Assembly: GCF_001591345.1 (NCBI RefSeq)
Contig: NZ_BCUS01000016.1
Location: forward strand, 1-64,000
Direction of reading: 5' to 3'
Source: Variovorax boronicumulans NBRC 103145
Lineage (GTDB): Bacteria > Pseudomonadota > Gammaproteobacteria > Burkholderiales > Burkholderiaceae_C
Length of the DNA stretch: 64,000 bases
Of the stretch, positions 55,654 to 63,980 are shown one piece after another. Position 1 is the first letter of the stretch, and each line of letters starts with the position of its first letter. The notes beneath the pieces were generated by a model. That model saw only the letters and a program-made list of their open reading frames with translations. It was not told the DNA's origin and searched no databases. Position numbers and translations under genes: made by a program.

Positions 55654-55695
55654 TGTAAATCGGTTTACAAATATATGTCAGTTATGAAAATTTTC
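55654..55695. promoter_or_regulatory. Palindromes upstream of the rpiR-gsi operon
   Basis: TGTAAA-TCGG-TTTACA (55654-55669) is a perfect 16-base inverted repeat 35 bases upstream of the rpiR start. GAAAATTTTC (55686-55695) is a second perfect palindrome. Both lie in a short AT-rich patch. The first is the better candidate operator for the RpiR protein. Confidence 0.5.
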
Positions 55696-55894
55696 TGTCA
55701 TTTCCGAGCGTGAATGCAAATACTGGGCCAGAAGAGAGGGTGTTTTGAGGGTTTATCCCGAGTCGAATCGGTCGGGGTCGGGTGGGCGCAGGTTCGGCGT
55801 TTCCCCAGGCGATACACTCCCGGCCGCACGTCAAAAAAGGCGTGCACGGGATTGGCGTCCCGAATCACCTCTGCGTTTTCAACGGAGGCCATTC

Positions 55895-56200
55895 ATGGCT
55901 GGTTCTGCCTGCTCACTCACGCCATCTCCCGCATCCCCTGACTTCGGCGTTGCCGAAGCTTTCGCTCTTCAGGCGTGCGACGACACCGACAGCCTGCGCG
56001 AAGTGCTCTGTGCCTACGCGTGTCTCGAAAAACTCATCGTGCCGCTTGAAGTGAGCGACACGGAGCAGCTCAACCCGACTCGCAGTGAACTCAGCGCGTT
56101 GCTGCGCCTGGTCAATGACGAGTTGAGCCGCCGCATCGAGGCCGTCGACAAGACGGTTCATGCGATGCGTGGCGCGTTGACTGTCGCTGCTGCGAACTGA
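55895..56200 (+). CDS. Hypothetical protein, 101 aa
   Basis: GGAGG six bases before the ATG supports the start. The product is soluble and mainly helical, with acidic stretches (CDDTDSLREVLCAYACLEKL, VSDTEQLNPTRSELSALLRL) and a C-terminal helix EAVDKTVHAMRG. No signal peptide or known motif is seen. The 275 bases upstream, shared divergently with rpiR, hold the rpiR palindromes and no other gene. The COQ7-family gene starts 89 bases after its stop. Confidence 0.62.
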   Translation: MAGSACSLTPSPASPDFGVAEAFALQACDDTDSLREVLCAYACLEKLIVPLEVSDTEQLNPTRSELSALLRLVNDELSRRIEAVDKTVHAMRGALTVAAAN

Positions 56201-56289
56201 CGGACAGTTGAATGTCCTTCGTCACGGGGCGTCCCAAAGAGCGCGCTCGCGCTGTTCGTCAAAATGCGGACAGAAAAGGGAGCCATGCA

Positions 56290-56832
56290 ATGAAGACAGA
56301 GGAAGCGAGTGACCAAGGTTCTGCGCTGGGCGGGCGAATCCTGAAGGTCGACCACGCCGGAGAGCAGGGAGCGGTGAACATCTACAGGGCGCAAATCTTC
56401 ATGGCGCGATGGACCGCGCCTTCGCTGGTGCCTGAACTGCGGGAGTTCAAGTCCCACGAAGAAGGGCACCGGGCGTTGTTCGCGGCCGAACTGAAGCGCC
56501 GGGGCGTTCGTCGCTGCCGCAGCTACTGGTTGTGCGGCATGGGTGGCTGGGTGCTCGGCCTGATCACCGGGTTGCTCGGTCGTCATGCGATTTCGGCCAC
56601 CACCGTCGCTGTCGAGCGCGTAGTGCTTGGGCATCTGAAGGCCCAGTTGCGCGAACTCGCGGGGAAGGACGAGGCGGCCGTGCGCACCATCTCGCAGATC
56701 GTGGAAGAAGAACAGCTGCACCACGACCAGTCCGCATCGCACGTGCAGGCCAATCACCTCTGGACGCGGGTCCTGAGTCCCGTGGTCGCGCTGTCGACCG
56801 AGTCCGTCATCTGGCTCGGGATGCGCCTCTGA
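56290..56832 (+). CDS. COQ7 family diiron protein (demethoxyubiquinone hydroxylase-like), 180 aa
   Basis: The family hydroxylates demethoxyubiquinone in ubiquinone synthesis. All six expected diiron ligands are visible: Glu25 (DHAGEQGAVNIYRAQ), Glu57 and His60 (HEEGH), Glu109 (VAVERVVLGH), and Glu141 with His144 (EEEQLHHD). It is somewhat shorter than typical Coq7 and has a hydrophobic stretch near residues 84-98 (MGGWVLGLITGLLG) and a hydrophobic C-terminus, fitting membrane association. GGGAG precedes the ATG at 56290; a longer reading at 56212 has no ribosome site. Whether it is the main Coq7 or a second copy cannot be told here. Confidence 0.82.
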   Translation: MKTEEASDQGSALGGRILKVDHAGEQGAVNIYRAQIFMARWTAPSLVPELREFKSHEEGHRALFAAELKRRGVRRCRSYWLCGMGGWVLGLITGLLGRHAISATTVAVERVVLGHLKAQLRELAGKDEAAVRTISQIVEEEQLHHDQSASHVQANHLWTRVLSPVVALSTESVIWLGMRL

Positions 56833-56969
56833 GTTTTTTAATTTGTCGGCCACGTAGACAAAGGAATTAATCGCCGCGGCTGAACGCGCATCGCGGCGTT
56901 GACGCCCTCGTGCCCAACCCCGAGTATCCCGAGCGGTGCGATTGGCACCGGGGAACGAGGAACCAAAAA

Positions 56970-57842
56970 ATGAGACAGGAATGGCTTCGCCGCGCGTGCG
57001 CGGTGATGGGCGGCTTTGTGCTGGTTGCGGCCCTGTCCGCCTGCGGCGGCGGTGGGGGCGGAGGAGGTGGCGGGGGCGGTGTGCCGCTGATCCTGCCGCC
57101 GACGGGCACGGCGCCCGTGCAGCCGGCGCCTTCGGCCAATGGCCGGGTGGTGTCGGACACCGTGACGTCGAGCGTCAATGGCGTGCGCTACCCGATCGAG
57201 GTGTTCATCCCGGCCGCCTACGACAGCAGCAGCGATGCCGTGCCGATCATCTACGCCTTCGACGGCGACGCGACCAACGGCCTGCCCGACACGCGCTTCA
57301 CCAACCTCAAGAACGTGCTGCTCAAGCGCGGCACCAAGGCCATCCTCGTGGGCATCGGCTACACCGCGCGCCGGCAGGAGGACTACAACTTTCCGGGCGC
57401 CAACGCGTACCACACCTTCCTCACGAAGGACCTGGTGCCGTTCATCGAATCGAAGTACCGCGCGGACCCGAAGAAACGCATGCTCACGGGCCTGTCGACC
57501 AGCGGCAACCTTGCGGCCACGGCGTTGTTCCTGGAGGCGCCCGACAACCTCGTGTTCTCGTACTTCATTTCCATCGAGGCGGCCTTCTGGCAGCAGGAGG
57601 CCGAGAACAACGCGCTCGAAAAGAAGATGTTCGACGCGCTCGCGGGCCGGCCATTGCCCGTCACGCTGATCCTGGCGCACTGCGCCAGCGGCTGCAACGA
57701 AGTACCGGTGAAGGCGATGTACAAGCGGATGTCCGAGCGGGGCTACGTGGGGCTGCAGCTCATCGACACGGAGTTCAACTCCACGCACGTGGGCACGGAC
57801 GTGCTCGCGTTCGACGACGCGATCGTGCGGATCTTCAAGTAA
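56970..57842 (+). CDS. Lipoprotein alpha/beta-hydrolase with Gly12 linker (esterase-like)
   Basis: A lipoprotein signal ends in the lipobox LSAC with acylated Cys25, followed by exactly twelve glycines (57045-57080) and a Pro-rich stretch. The 290-residue product then shows a putative-esterase fold: YPIEVFIPAAYDSSSDAVPI, the nucleophile elbow GLSTSG near residue 174, and a late His in FNSTHVGTD. It probably acts on an ester at the cell surface or in the periplasm. A paralog with the same Cys25 and Gly12 layout lies at 59276-60157. Confidence 0.82.
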   Translation: MRQEWLRRACAVMGGFVLVAALSACGGGGGGGGGGGGVPLILPPTGTAPVQPAPSANGRVVSDTVTSSVNGVRYPIEVFIPAAYDSSSDAVPIIYAFDGDATNGLPDTRFTNLKNVLLKRGTKAILVGIGYTARRQEDYNFPGANAYHTFLTKDLVPFIESKYRADPKKRMLTGLSTSGNLAATALFLEAPDNLVFSYFISIEAAFWQQEAENNALEKKMFDALAGRPLPVTLILAHCASGCNEVPVKAMYKRMSERGYVGLQLIDTEFNSTHVGTDVLAFDDAIVRIFK

Positions 57843-57883
57843 GGCCTTGCGGCGAACCGGGCAACCCGATTCGCGCCACATGC

Positions 57884-58087
57884 TCAGTTGGCGGAAGGAC
57901 TCGGCGGGTAGCCGGCTTCCGTCAACGCCGCCACCAGCGAGGGGCGGTCTTCGGTGGTGTCGATGCGCACCGTTCTTTGCTTCACGTCCACTTCGAGCCT
58001 GGCCTGCGGGTCCAGGTCCTTGATGGCGCGGGTGATGCGGCCGGCGCAACTGCCGCAGGTCATCGACTGGATTTCAAACGCTTGCAT
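57884..58087 (-). CDS. copZ: Heavy-metal-associated domain protein (CopZ-like copper chaperone)
   Basis: The 67-residue protein is a single HMA domain with the Cu(I)-binding motif MTCGSC at residues 9-14 and a beta-alpha-beta-beta-alpha-beta pattern (RLEVDVKQRTVRID, LVAALTEAGY). Such proteins carry Cu(I) to P-type ATPases or regulators. It is divergent from a MerR-type gene across 170 bases containing two MerR-style dyads. No copper ATPase is encoded in the window. Confidence 0.88.
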   Translation of the reverse strand: MQAFEIQSMTCGSCAGRITRAIKDLDPQARLEVDVKQRTVRIDTTEDRPSLVAALTEAGYPPSPSAN

Positions 58088-58118
58088 GGGGTGAGTCCTT
58101 TCAAAAGAGTGGCTCGCA

Positions 58119-58148
58119 GTGTCAAGCTTGGCATCGTGTGAAGGTCAA
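58119..58148 (-). promoter_or_regulatory. MerR/CueR-type promoter of copZ
   Basis: Reading leftward, TTGACC (58148-58143) is followed by a 19-base spacer containing an imperfect dyad ACCTT...AAGCT (58145-58125) and then GACACT. The over-long 19-base spacer with a dyad between -35 and -10 is the hallmark of promoters untwisted by MerR-family activators. Confidence 0.5.
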
Positions 58149-58162
58149 GCGCGTCGAGTGCC

Positions 58163-58185
58163 TGACCCCTGGCGTGCCAAGGTCA
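58163..58185. promoter_or_regulatory. Second MerR-type dyad
   Basis: TGACCCCTGGC and TGCCAAGGTCA are imperfect inverted arms around one base, resembling the ACCTTG...CAAGGT pattern of CueR-like sites. It lies 73 bases before the merR-like start, so it may serve autoregulation. Confidence 0.4.
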
Positions 58186-58257
58186 TGCGCCGTCTGCGTT
58201 TGACTCTCTCATGGTGTGAAGGTTGAGACTTCGCGCTTTGGCTCGAAGGAGAACCCC

Positions 58258-58704
58258 ATGGAACATCCCACGGCGCCGGCTGCTGCGGCGCGCTTGTCCC
58301 TTGCCGATGTCGTTGCGCGCTCCGGTGCGTCCGCGCGGCTGCTGAGCGACTGCGAATCGCTCGGGCTGCTCGACGACACGGCGCACGGCGGCCGCTACGA
58401 CGAACGCGCGGTGTCGACACTGCGCTTCGTGCGACGCGCACACACGCTGGGTTTCGACACGCCGGAAGTCGTCGAGCTGCACGCCCTGTGGCAAGACGGA
58501 CGCCGCGCGAGCTTCGACGTGAAGCGCGTTGCGCTCGAACGCGCCGACGACCTGGCCCAGCGCATCGAAGAGCTCGCGCACATGAAGCGCCTGCTGGAGC
58601 GCCTGGCGCATTGCTGCGAAGGTGACGAGCGCCCGGAATGCCCCATCCTCGATGAACTGGCCGGGCTCAAGGGATTCGCCGGCTGTGAAGCACGGCGTGC
58701 CTGA
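58258..58704 (+). CDS. MerR family regulator (CueR-like metal loop)
   Basis: AAGGAG precedes the ATG. The 148-residue protein has a MerR winged helix (LSLADVVARSGASARLLSDC, LRFVRRAHTLGFDTPEVVEL), a long dimer helix and, near residues 120-130, the metal loop CCEGDERPEC similar to the CueR Cys-x7-Cys loop for monovalent copper, silver or gold. The helix after the HTH reads ARLLSDCESLGLL instead of the usual RYYE, so it is a divergent member. The divergent copZ gene is the obvious target. Confidence 0.82.
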   Translation: MEHPTAPAAAARLSLADVVARSGASARLLSDCESLGLLDDTAHGGRYDERAVSTLRFVRRAHTLGFDTPEVVELHALWQDGRRASFDVKRVALERADDLAQRIEELAHMKRLLERLAHCCEGDERPECPILDELAGLKGFAGCEARRA

Positions 58705-58713
58705 GGCCGATCC

Positions 58714-59160
58714 TCAACCCGGAATGTTCGGCTCGACCAGCTGCGCCAGCGCGACCAGCGATTCCTGCCAGCCCAGGTAGCACATCTCGACGGGAATCAC
58801 GCCGGGGATGCCTTCCTGCACGACGGACATGTCCGTGCCGCACGAGACCGCGGTCAGGACCACCGTGGTCTTCATCGTGCCCGGCAGGTGGGGATCGTCG
58901 AAGCTCGCGTCGTAGGCAATGCGCTGGCCGGGCACGAGCTCCAGGTACTTGCCGCCGAACGAATGGCCGTGGCCGGTGCCGAAGTTGGTGAAGGACATGC
59001 GCCACGCGCCGCCCACCACCGGTTCCATGGTGTGGACCTTGTCGGTGAAGCCGAAGGGCGGCAGCCAGCGCTCGAAGGCGCCGGGCTCCACGAAGGCGCG
59101 GTAGAGTTTGTCGGGGGTGGTGCGCAGCACGCGGTGCAGGCGAACGGTGTTGGTGGCCAT
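58714..59160 (-). CDS. SRPBCC/AHSA1 domain protein
   Basis: The 148-residue protein fits the START/Bet v1-like helix-grip fold of the AHSA1 family: VRLHRVLRTTPDKLYRAFVE at the start, WLPPFGF, GGAWRMSFTNFGTG in the middle and GWQESLVALAQLVE in the C-terminal helix. These bind hydrophobic ligands; a specific role is not known for this type. It is a single gene, with its stop ten bases from the convergent merR stop. Confidence 0.85.
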   Translation of the reverse strand: MATNTVRLHRVLRTTPDKLYRAFVEPGAFERWLPPFGFTDKVHTMEPVVGGAWRMSFTNFGTGHGHSFGGKYLELVPGQRIAYDASFDDPHLPGTMKTTVVLTAVSCGTDMSVVQEGIPGVIPVEMCYLGWQESLVALAQLVEPNIPG

Positions 59161-59275
59161 GGTTGCTTTCTCCTGATGAAGTACAGAGGACGACCCTCTG
59201 TGGTGACGTCGGATGAGCCCGCTGCGATTCGACAGGTGCAGGATCAGGAAAAACCCTGAGCCCGCACCCCGCGCC

Positions 59276-60157
59276 TCAATCGATGAACCGCGCGACGATG
59301 TCCTGGAACGACGGCAGGTCCATCGGCGTGTGGCCGCCTTCGTAGCCCTTCAGGCTCAGCTGCAGACCCTTGTAGTTGCGCGCGGCGATCTGGTCGCGCA
59401 GCGCGGTGATCTCCGGGCCGCCGACGTTGCCGATGGCATAGCCCAGCAGCAGGGTCACGGGAATGTCGCGCGTGCTGCTGTTGGCGTACATCTGGCTTTC
59501 GAGCGGATCGAGCTGGCCGCGCGCGCCGGCGGCGGGCGGGTCGGACGCGAAGAAATGCTGGAAGGTGAACGTGCCCGCCGCGCCTTCGGTGAAGAAGGCG
59601 ATGAGCGTGAAGACGCCGCCGTTCGACAGGCCCGAGAGCATGCGCCTGGCCGGATTGGCCCGGTAGTTCGATTCGACATGCGGCACCAGCTGGGCGACGA
59701 GGAACTCGTGGTACGCCTTGGCGCCCGGCATCAGGTAGTCGGTGTTGCGGCGCGAGGTGCCGCCGATGCCGACCACGATGGCTTTCTTGCCGGCCTTCTC
59801 GAGGATGTCGGTGAAGTTCTGGAAGCGCGTCACGCTCTGGTTGTAGACCGCGTCGCCATCGGTGATGTAGACCGTGGGGTAGCTCGCCGTGGCGCCGTCG
59901 TAGCCGGGCGGCAGGTAGACCTGGATCGGGTAGGTCGCTTCGGTGGCGGTCGACTTCATCGAACTGCTGACCACCCGTCCGCGCCCGGTGTCCGCGGGCG
60001 GTGGCGTCGGCGTGCCGCCGACCGGTGGCAGCGGCAGCATCGCCACACCGCCTCCGCCGCCTCCACCACCCCCTCCGCCGCCGCAACCTGACAACCCCAG
60101 CAGCAGGGCGCAGCCTGCTGTGAACATGAGCCGGCGAAGAATCCCTCTTGTCTGCAT
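59276..60157 (-). CDS. Lipoprotein alpha/beta-hydrolase with Gly12 linker, paralog
   Basis: The signal peptide ends in the lipobox LSGC with Cys25, then exactly twelve glycines (60047-60082) and a Pro/Thr-rich linker. The 293-residue product continues with YPIQVYLPPGYDGATASYPT, TDGDAVYNQSVTRFQNF and the nucleophile elbow GLSNGG, and a late His in GGHTPMDLP. It is a paralog of the product at 56970-57842. The elbow matches the Ser-hydrolase pattern G-x-S-x-G. It probably faces the periplasm or cell surface; the substrate is unknown. Confidence 0.82.
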   Translation of the reverse strand: MQTRGILRRLMFTAGCALLLGLSGCGGGGGGGGGGGGVAMLPLPPVGGTPTPPPADTGRGRVVSSSMKSTATEATYPIQVYLPPGYDGATASYPTVYITDGDAVYNQSVTRFQNFTDILEKAGKKAIVVGIGGTSRRNTDYLMPGAKAYHEFLVAQLVPHVESNYRANPARRMLSGLSNGGVFTLIAFFTEGAAGTFTFQHFFASDPPAAGARGQLDPLESQMYANSSTRDIPVTLLLGYAIGNVGGPEITALRDQIAARNYKGLQLSLKGYEGGHTPMDLPSFQDIVARFID

Positions 60158-60205
60158 GTGACGTTCCTTGTTGTGATGACCGTGGTGGCGGAAGCCGGGG
60201 CGATC

Positions 60206-60679
60206 TTAGGGGCGATGGGGTGCGGTTGTCTCGACCGTCTTCTGCATGAACACACTCAACGGATCGTCCGGGTAGTCGCCGAAGCGCTCGCGCCGCGCAT
60301 ACCCCGCACGCGCATAGAAGGCCAGCGCCTCGGGCTGGCTCACGCCCGTCTCCAGCCGGAACATGGCGCATCCGCGCGCCGCTGCTTCGGCTTCGAGAAA
60401 GCCCAGCACCTTCGCCGCGACGCCTTGCCCGCGGTTCTGCGGGCGCACGTACATGCGCTTGAGTTCGCCGTAGCCGGGGTTCATGACGACGGCGCCGCAG
60501 CCGATGGCCGTGCCGGCCGCGTCGCGTGCGACGGCGAACAGCACGTGGGCGGCCGACAGTGCGGCGATGTCGATGCCGTAGTGGCTCTCGGGCGGGTACA
60601 GCGGCTTCTGGTACGCATCGAGGTCATCGATGAGCTGGATGACGTCGGGCTGGTTCGGGTTTTCGATCGAGATCTGCAT
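60206..60679 (-). CDS. GNAT family N-acetyltransferase
   Basis: The 157-residue protein has the GNAT acetyl-CoA-binding core: ELKRMYVRPQNRGQGVAAKV (motif A with the R/Q-x-x-G-x-G/A turn), FLEAEAAARGCAMFRLETGV, and PEALAFYARAGYARRERFGD in motif B. The substrate cannot be predicted. It stands alone, divergent from the aldo/keto reductase gene. Confidence 0.88.
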   Translation of the reverse strand: MQISIENPNQPDVIQLIDDLDAYQKPLYPPESHYGIDIAALSAAHVLFAVARDAAGTAIGCGAVVMNPGYGELKRMYVRPQNRGQGVAAKVLGFLEAEAAARGCAMFRLETGVSQPEALAFYARAGYARRERFGDYPDDPLSVFMQKTVETTAPHRP

Positions 60680-60801
60680 CGTTCGATCGTAGCGAGCCGA
60701 AGCGCCGCAAAGCCCGACGCGCGACGGGGTTCTGCGCGGCGGCCAACAATGGCCGCGTCATTCATCTTGTTCGTCAGTTCATTGATTGAAGGAGTAGAAC
60801 T

Positions 60802-61830
60802 TTGGAATACCGTCATCTGGGCAAATCAGGCCTCAAGGTCCCCGTGCTGAGCTTCGGCACCGGCACCTTCGGCGGCAAGGGCGAGTTTTTCAGCGCATGG
60901 GGCAGCACCGACGTGGCCGAGGCGCGCACGCTGATCGACATCTGCATGGACGCCGGCGTGAACATGTTCGACAGCGCCGACATCTACTCGGGCGGCGCCG
61001 CCGAATCGGTGCTGGGCGAGGCGATCAAGGGCCGGTCGCGCGACCGGCTGCTGATCTCGACCAAGGCCACCTTCCGCAGCGGCGAAGGGCCGAACGACGT
61101 GGGCTCGTCGCGTCACCACCTCGTGCAGGCGGTCGATGCGTCGCTGAAACGGCTGGGCACCGACTACATCGACCTGTTCCAGCTGCACGGCTTCGACGCC
61201 AGCACGCCGGTGGAAGAAACGCTCTCCACGCTCGACGACCTCGTGCGCGCGGGCAAGCTGCGCTATGTGGGCGCGTCGAACTTCTCGGGCTGGCACCTCA
61301 TGAAGTCGCTGGCGGTGTCCGAGCAGCGCGGCTATGCGCGCTACGTGGCGCACCAGGCGTACTACTCGCTGGTGGGCCGCGAGTACGAGTGGGAGCTGAT
61401 GCCGCTGGCGCAAGACCAGGGCGTGGGCGCGGTCGTCTGGAGCCCGCTGGGCTGGGGCCGGCTCACGGGCAAGATCCGCCGCGGCCAGCCGCTGCCCGCC
61501 AACAGCCGCCTGCACGTGACGGCCGACATGGGCCCGCCGGTGCCCGACGAGCTGCTGTATCGCGTGGTCGAGGCACTCGAAAAAGTCGGCGCCGAGGTCG
61601 GCAAGACGGTGCCGCAGGTCGCGCTCAACTGGCTGCTGCAACGCCCGACGGTGTCCAGCGTGGTCGTCGGTGCGCGCGACGAGGCGCAGCTGCGCCAGAA
61701 CCTCGGCGCGGTGGGCTGGAACCTCACGCCCGCGCAGGTGGCCGAGCTCGACGCGGCCAGTGCGACGACGCGCACCTACCCGTACTGGCACCAGCAGGGC
61801 TTCAAGGAACGCAACCCGAACCCGGTCTGA
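60802..61830 (+). CDS. Aldo/keto reductase
   Basis: The start is TTG, preceded by AAGGAG at eight bases; no ATG in frame is as well placed. The 342-residue TIM-barrel shows the AKR order: MEYRHLGKSGLKVPVLSFGT, catalytic Asp and Tyr in FDSADIYSGGAAESVLGEAI, Lys in LISTKATF, His in YIDLFQLHGFDAS, and late NADPH contacts (VVVGARDEAQLRQNLGA). It reduces aldehydes or ketones with NADPH; YajO/Tas-like members are the nearest relatives. The downstream LysR gene is convergent. Confidence 0.92.
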   Translation: MEYRHLGKSGLKVPVLSFGTGTFGGKGEFFSAWGSTDVAEARTLIDICMDAGVNMFDSADIYSGGAAESVLGEAIKGRSRDRLLISTKATFRSGEGPNDVGSSRHHLVQAVDASLKRLGTDYIDLFQLHGFDASTPVEETLSTLDDLVRAGKLRYVGASNFSGWHLMKSLAVSEQRGYARYVAHQAYYSLVGREYEWELMPLAQDQGVGAVVWSPLGWGRLTGKIRRGQPLPANSRLHVTADMGPPVPDELLYRVVEALEKVGAEVGKTVPQVALNWLLQRPTVSSVVVGARDEAQLRQNLGAVGWNLTPAQVAELDAASATTRTYPYWHQQGFKERNPNPV

Positions 61831-61836
61831 CCGGGT

Positions 61837-62730
61837 TCAGTCGGGTGTCAGCCCCAGCACCCACTGCTTGAACTGCTCCAGCGCCCCGGAGGCCGGACGG
61901 CCTTCGGGGTACGCGAAGTAGTAGCCCTGGTGCACGTCCAGGTGCCGGTCCACCGGAATCACGAGTTCACCGGTGCGCAGCTCCTGCTCGACCAGGATGC
62001 GCGGCGCCAGCCCCACGCCCATGCCCGCCGCCGCGGCGGCCACCACCATGGTGAACAGCTCGTAGCGCGGCCCGCGCGAGGCATGCACCGTGTACTCCCA
62101 TTCCTGCTGCGCGTACCAGTCGCGCCACGCATGGGCGCGGGTGCTCAGGTGCACGTGGCGGCAGCGCTCGAAGCCGGCTTCGTCCCACCGGGCGTGCGCG
62201 TCGCGGAACGCGGGGCTGCAGATGGGCACCATCTCGCCTTCGGAAAAGATCAGCCCGCCGCGTGTGTTCGGCCAGAACTGGTCGCCAAAGTAGATCGCCG
62301 CGTCGTACGCGTTTTCCTGGAACGAGAAGGGCTGCGAGCGCGCCGACAGGTTCACCGTGATGTTCGGGTGCAGCCGGCTGAAGTCGGGCAACCGCGGAAT
62401 GAGCCATTGCGTGGCGAAGGTCGGCACCACGGCCAGTTCGAGCACGAAGCCCATCTCGTGGCCGGCGCTGATCTCCAGCGTGTCGCGGCGGATCTGGTCG
62501 AGGTGGCGGCGGATGCGCGCGGCGTACTCGCGGCCCACGTCGGTGAGCGTGAGCCGCTTGCGCACGCGCGAGAACAGTGGCACGCCCAGGCGCTGCTCCA
62601 GCATCGCCACCTGGCGCCCGACCGCGCTTTGCGTGAGCGCCAGCTCGGTCGCCGCGCGGGTGAAGCTCCCCAGGCGCGCCGAGGCTTCGAAGGCCTGCAG
62701 CGCGCCGAGGTTGGGAATGTCTTTTCTCAT
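61837..62730 (-). CDS. LysR family regulator (GcvA-like)
   Basis: The 297-residue protein has the N-terminal HTH (LGSFTRAATELALTQSAVGR, about residues 20-39, then MLEQRLGVPLFSRVRKRLTL) and a substrate-binding-like effector domain. The sequence IPNLGALQAFEASARLGSFT resembles the GcvA/AmpR subgroup. It is divergent from the FAD oxidoreductase gene across 77 bases, so it probably controls it. GcvA-type regulators often respond to amino acids, which suits an amine oxidase target. Confidence 0.9.
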   Translation of the reverse strand: MRKDIPNLGALQAFEASARLGSFTRAATELALTQSAVGRQVAMLEQRLGVPLFSRVRKRLTLTDVGREYAARIRRHLDQIRRDTLEISAGHEMGFVLELAVVPTFATQWLIPRLPDFSRLHPNITVNLSARSQPFSFQENAYDAAIYFGDQFWPNTRGGLIFSEGEMVPICSPAFRDAHARWDEAGFERCRHVHLSTRAHAWRDWYAQQEWEYTVHASRGPRYELFTMVVAAAAAGMGVGLAPRILVEQELRTGELVIPVDRHLDVHQGYYFAYPEGRPASGALEQFKQWVLGLTPD

Positions 62731-62807
62731 CGCGCTATTCTGGCGGGAGCTTGCGCGGCCCGGGCAACGGCCCGGGCCCGCACATCGAAGACACGGAAAG
62801 GGATCTC

Positions 62808-63980
62808 ATGCGGCGTGTGGCGATCATCGGCGGCGGGGCCATCGGCTCGGCCATCGCGTACTTCCTGGGCGCCGACCCGACGGGCGAGGCCTTCGACATC
62901 ACGGTGGTGGAGCGCGACTTCTCGTACCGGCAGGCCTCATCGGCGCTGTCGGCCAGCTCGATCCGCCAGCAGTTCTCCACCGCCATCAACATCGAGATGT
63001 CGCTCTACGGCATCGAGTTTTTTCGCGCGCTGGGCGAAACGCTGCGCGTGGGCGACGACGTGCCGGACATCGGACTGGTCGAGCCGGGCTACCTGTACCT
63101 GGCCTCGCCGGCGGGTGTCGAGGTGCTGCGCGAAAACCACGCGACACAGAAGGCGCACGCGGTGGACGTGGCGCTGCTGACGCCCGATGAACTGAAGGCG
63201 CGCTTCCCGTGGATCTCGACCGAGGGCATCGCGCTCGCATCGCTCGGCCTGTCGGGCGAGGGCTGGTACGACGGCTACAGCCTGCTGCAGGCCTTTCGCA
63301 AGAAGGCAGTGTCGCAAGGCGTGCGCTATGTGCAGGCGCAGGCGACGGGCCTGCAGCGCGAGGGGCGCCGCGTCACCGGCGTGCAGCTCGACGGCGGCGA
63401 CACGCTGCATGCGGACATCGTCGTCAACGCGGCGGGCGCGTGGGCGGCGCCGGTCGCGCAGTGGGCGGGCATCGCGTTGCCGGTGCACGGTCGACGCCGC
63501 AGCGTGTTCAGCTTTTCATGCCCGAGCGCCTTGCCCGGTTGCCCGCTGGTCATCGACACCTCGGGCATCTGGCTGCGGCCCGAAGGCCGCCAGTTCATCT
63601 GCGGCTTTGCGCCGCCCGAAGACCGGGACCCCGACGACGCGCCGCTCGAAGTCGACCACGAGGCCTTCGAGAGTTTCATCTGGCCGGCGCTGGCCGAACG
63701 CATTCCGGCCTTCGAAGCCGTCCGCATGACCGGCGCCTGGGCCGGCTACTACGAGATGAACGTGTTCGACCACAACGCGATCCTCGGCCTGCACCCGGAC
63801 TGCGACAACCTCTACTTCGCGAACGGCTTCTCGGGCCACGGGCTGCAGCAGTGCCCGGCGGCGGGGCGCGGCATCGCGGAGCTGATCCGCTTCGGCGGCT
63901 ACCTCAGCCTCGACCTGTCGCCGCTGTCGTTCGCGCGCCTCCTCGAGAACCGGCCGCTGCGCGAGAAGAACATCATCTAG
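62808..63980 (+). CDS. FAD-dependent amine/amino-acid oxidoreductase (DAO family)
   Basis: The 390-residue protein begins with a Rossmann FAD-binding motif (VAIIGGGAIGSAIAYFLGAD at residues 4-23), followed by ALSASSIRQQFSTAINIEMS, VVNAAGAWAAPVAQWAG and, near the end, LYFANGFSGHGLQQCPAAGR with conserved Gly-His-Gly. It resembles DadA/sarcosine-oxidase-like members that oxidise N-methyl or free amino acids to imines. AAAGGG supports the ATG. It is probably controlled by the divergent GcvA-like regulator. Its stop is 20 bases from the window edge. Confidence 0.9.
   Translation: MRRVAIIGGGAIGSAIAYFLGADPTGEAFDITVVERDFSYRQASSALSASSIRQQFSTAINIEMSLYGIEFFRALGETLRVGDDVPDIGLVEPGYLYLASPAGVEVLRENHATQKAHAVDVALLTPDELKARFPWISTEGIALASLGLSGEGWYDGYSLLQAFRKKAVSQGVRYVQAQATGLQREGRRVTGVQLDGGDTLHADIVVNAAGAWAAPVAQWAGIALPVHGRRRSVFSFSCPSALPGCPLVIDTSGIWLRPEGRQFICGFAPPEDRDPDDAPLEVDHEAFESFIWPALAERIPAFEAVRMTGAWAGYYEMNVFDHNAILGLHPDCDNLYFANGFSGHGLQQCPAAGRGIAELIRFGGYLSLDLSPLSFARLLENRPLREKNII

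Noticed and set aside
57045-60082. GGN tracts in the two lipoprotein genes as phase-variable repeats
   Set aside because: The codons are mixed and the number is twelve in both genes, so there is no uniform slippage-prone repeat; changes by whole codons would also stay in frame.
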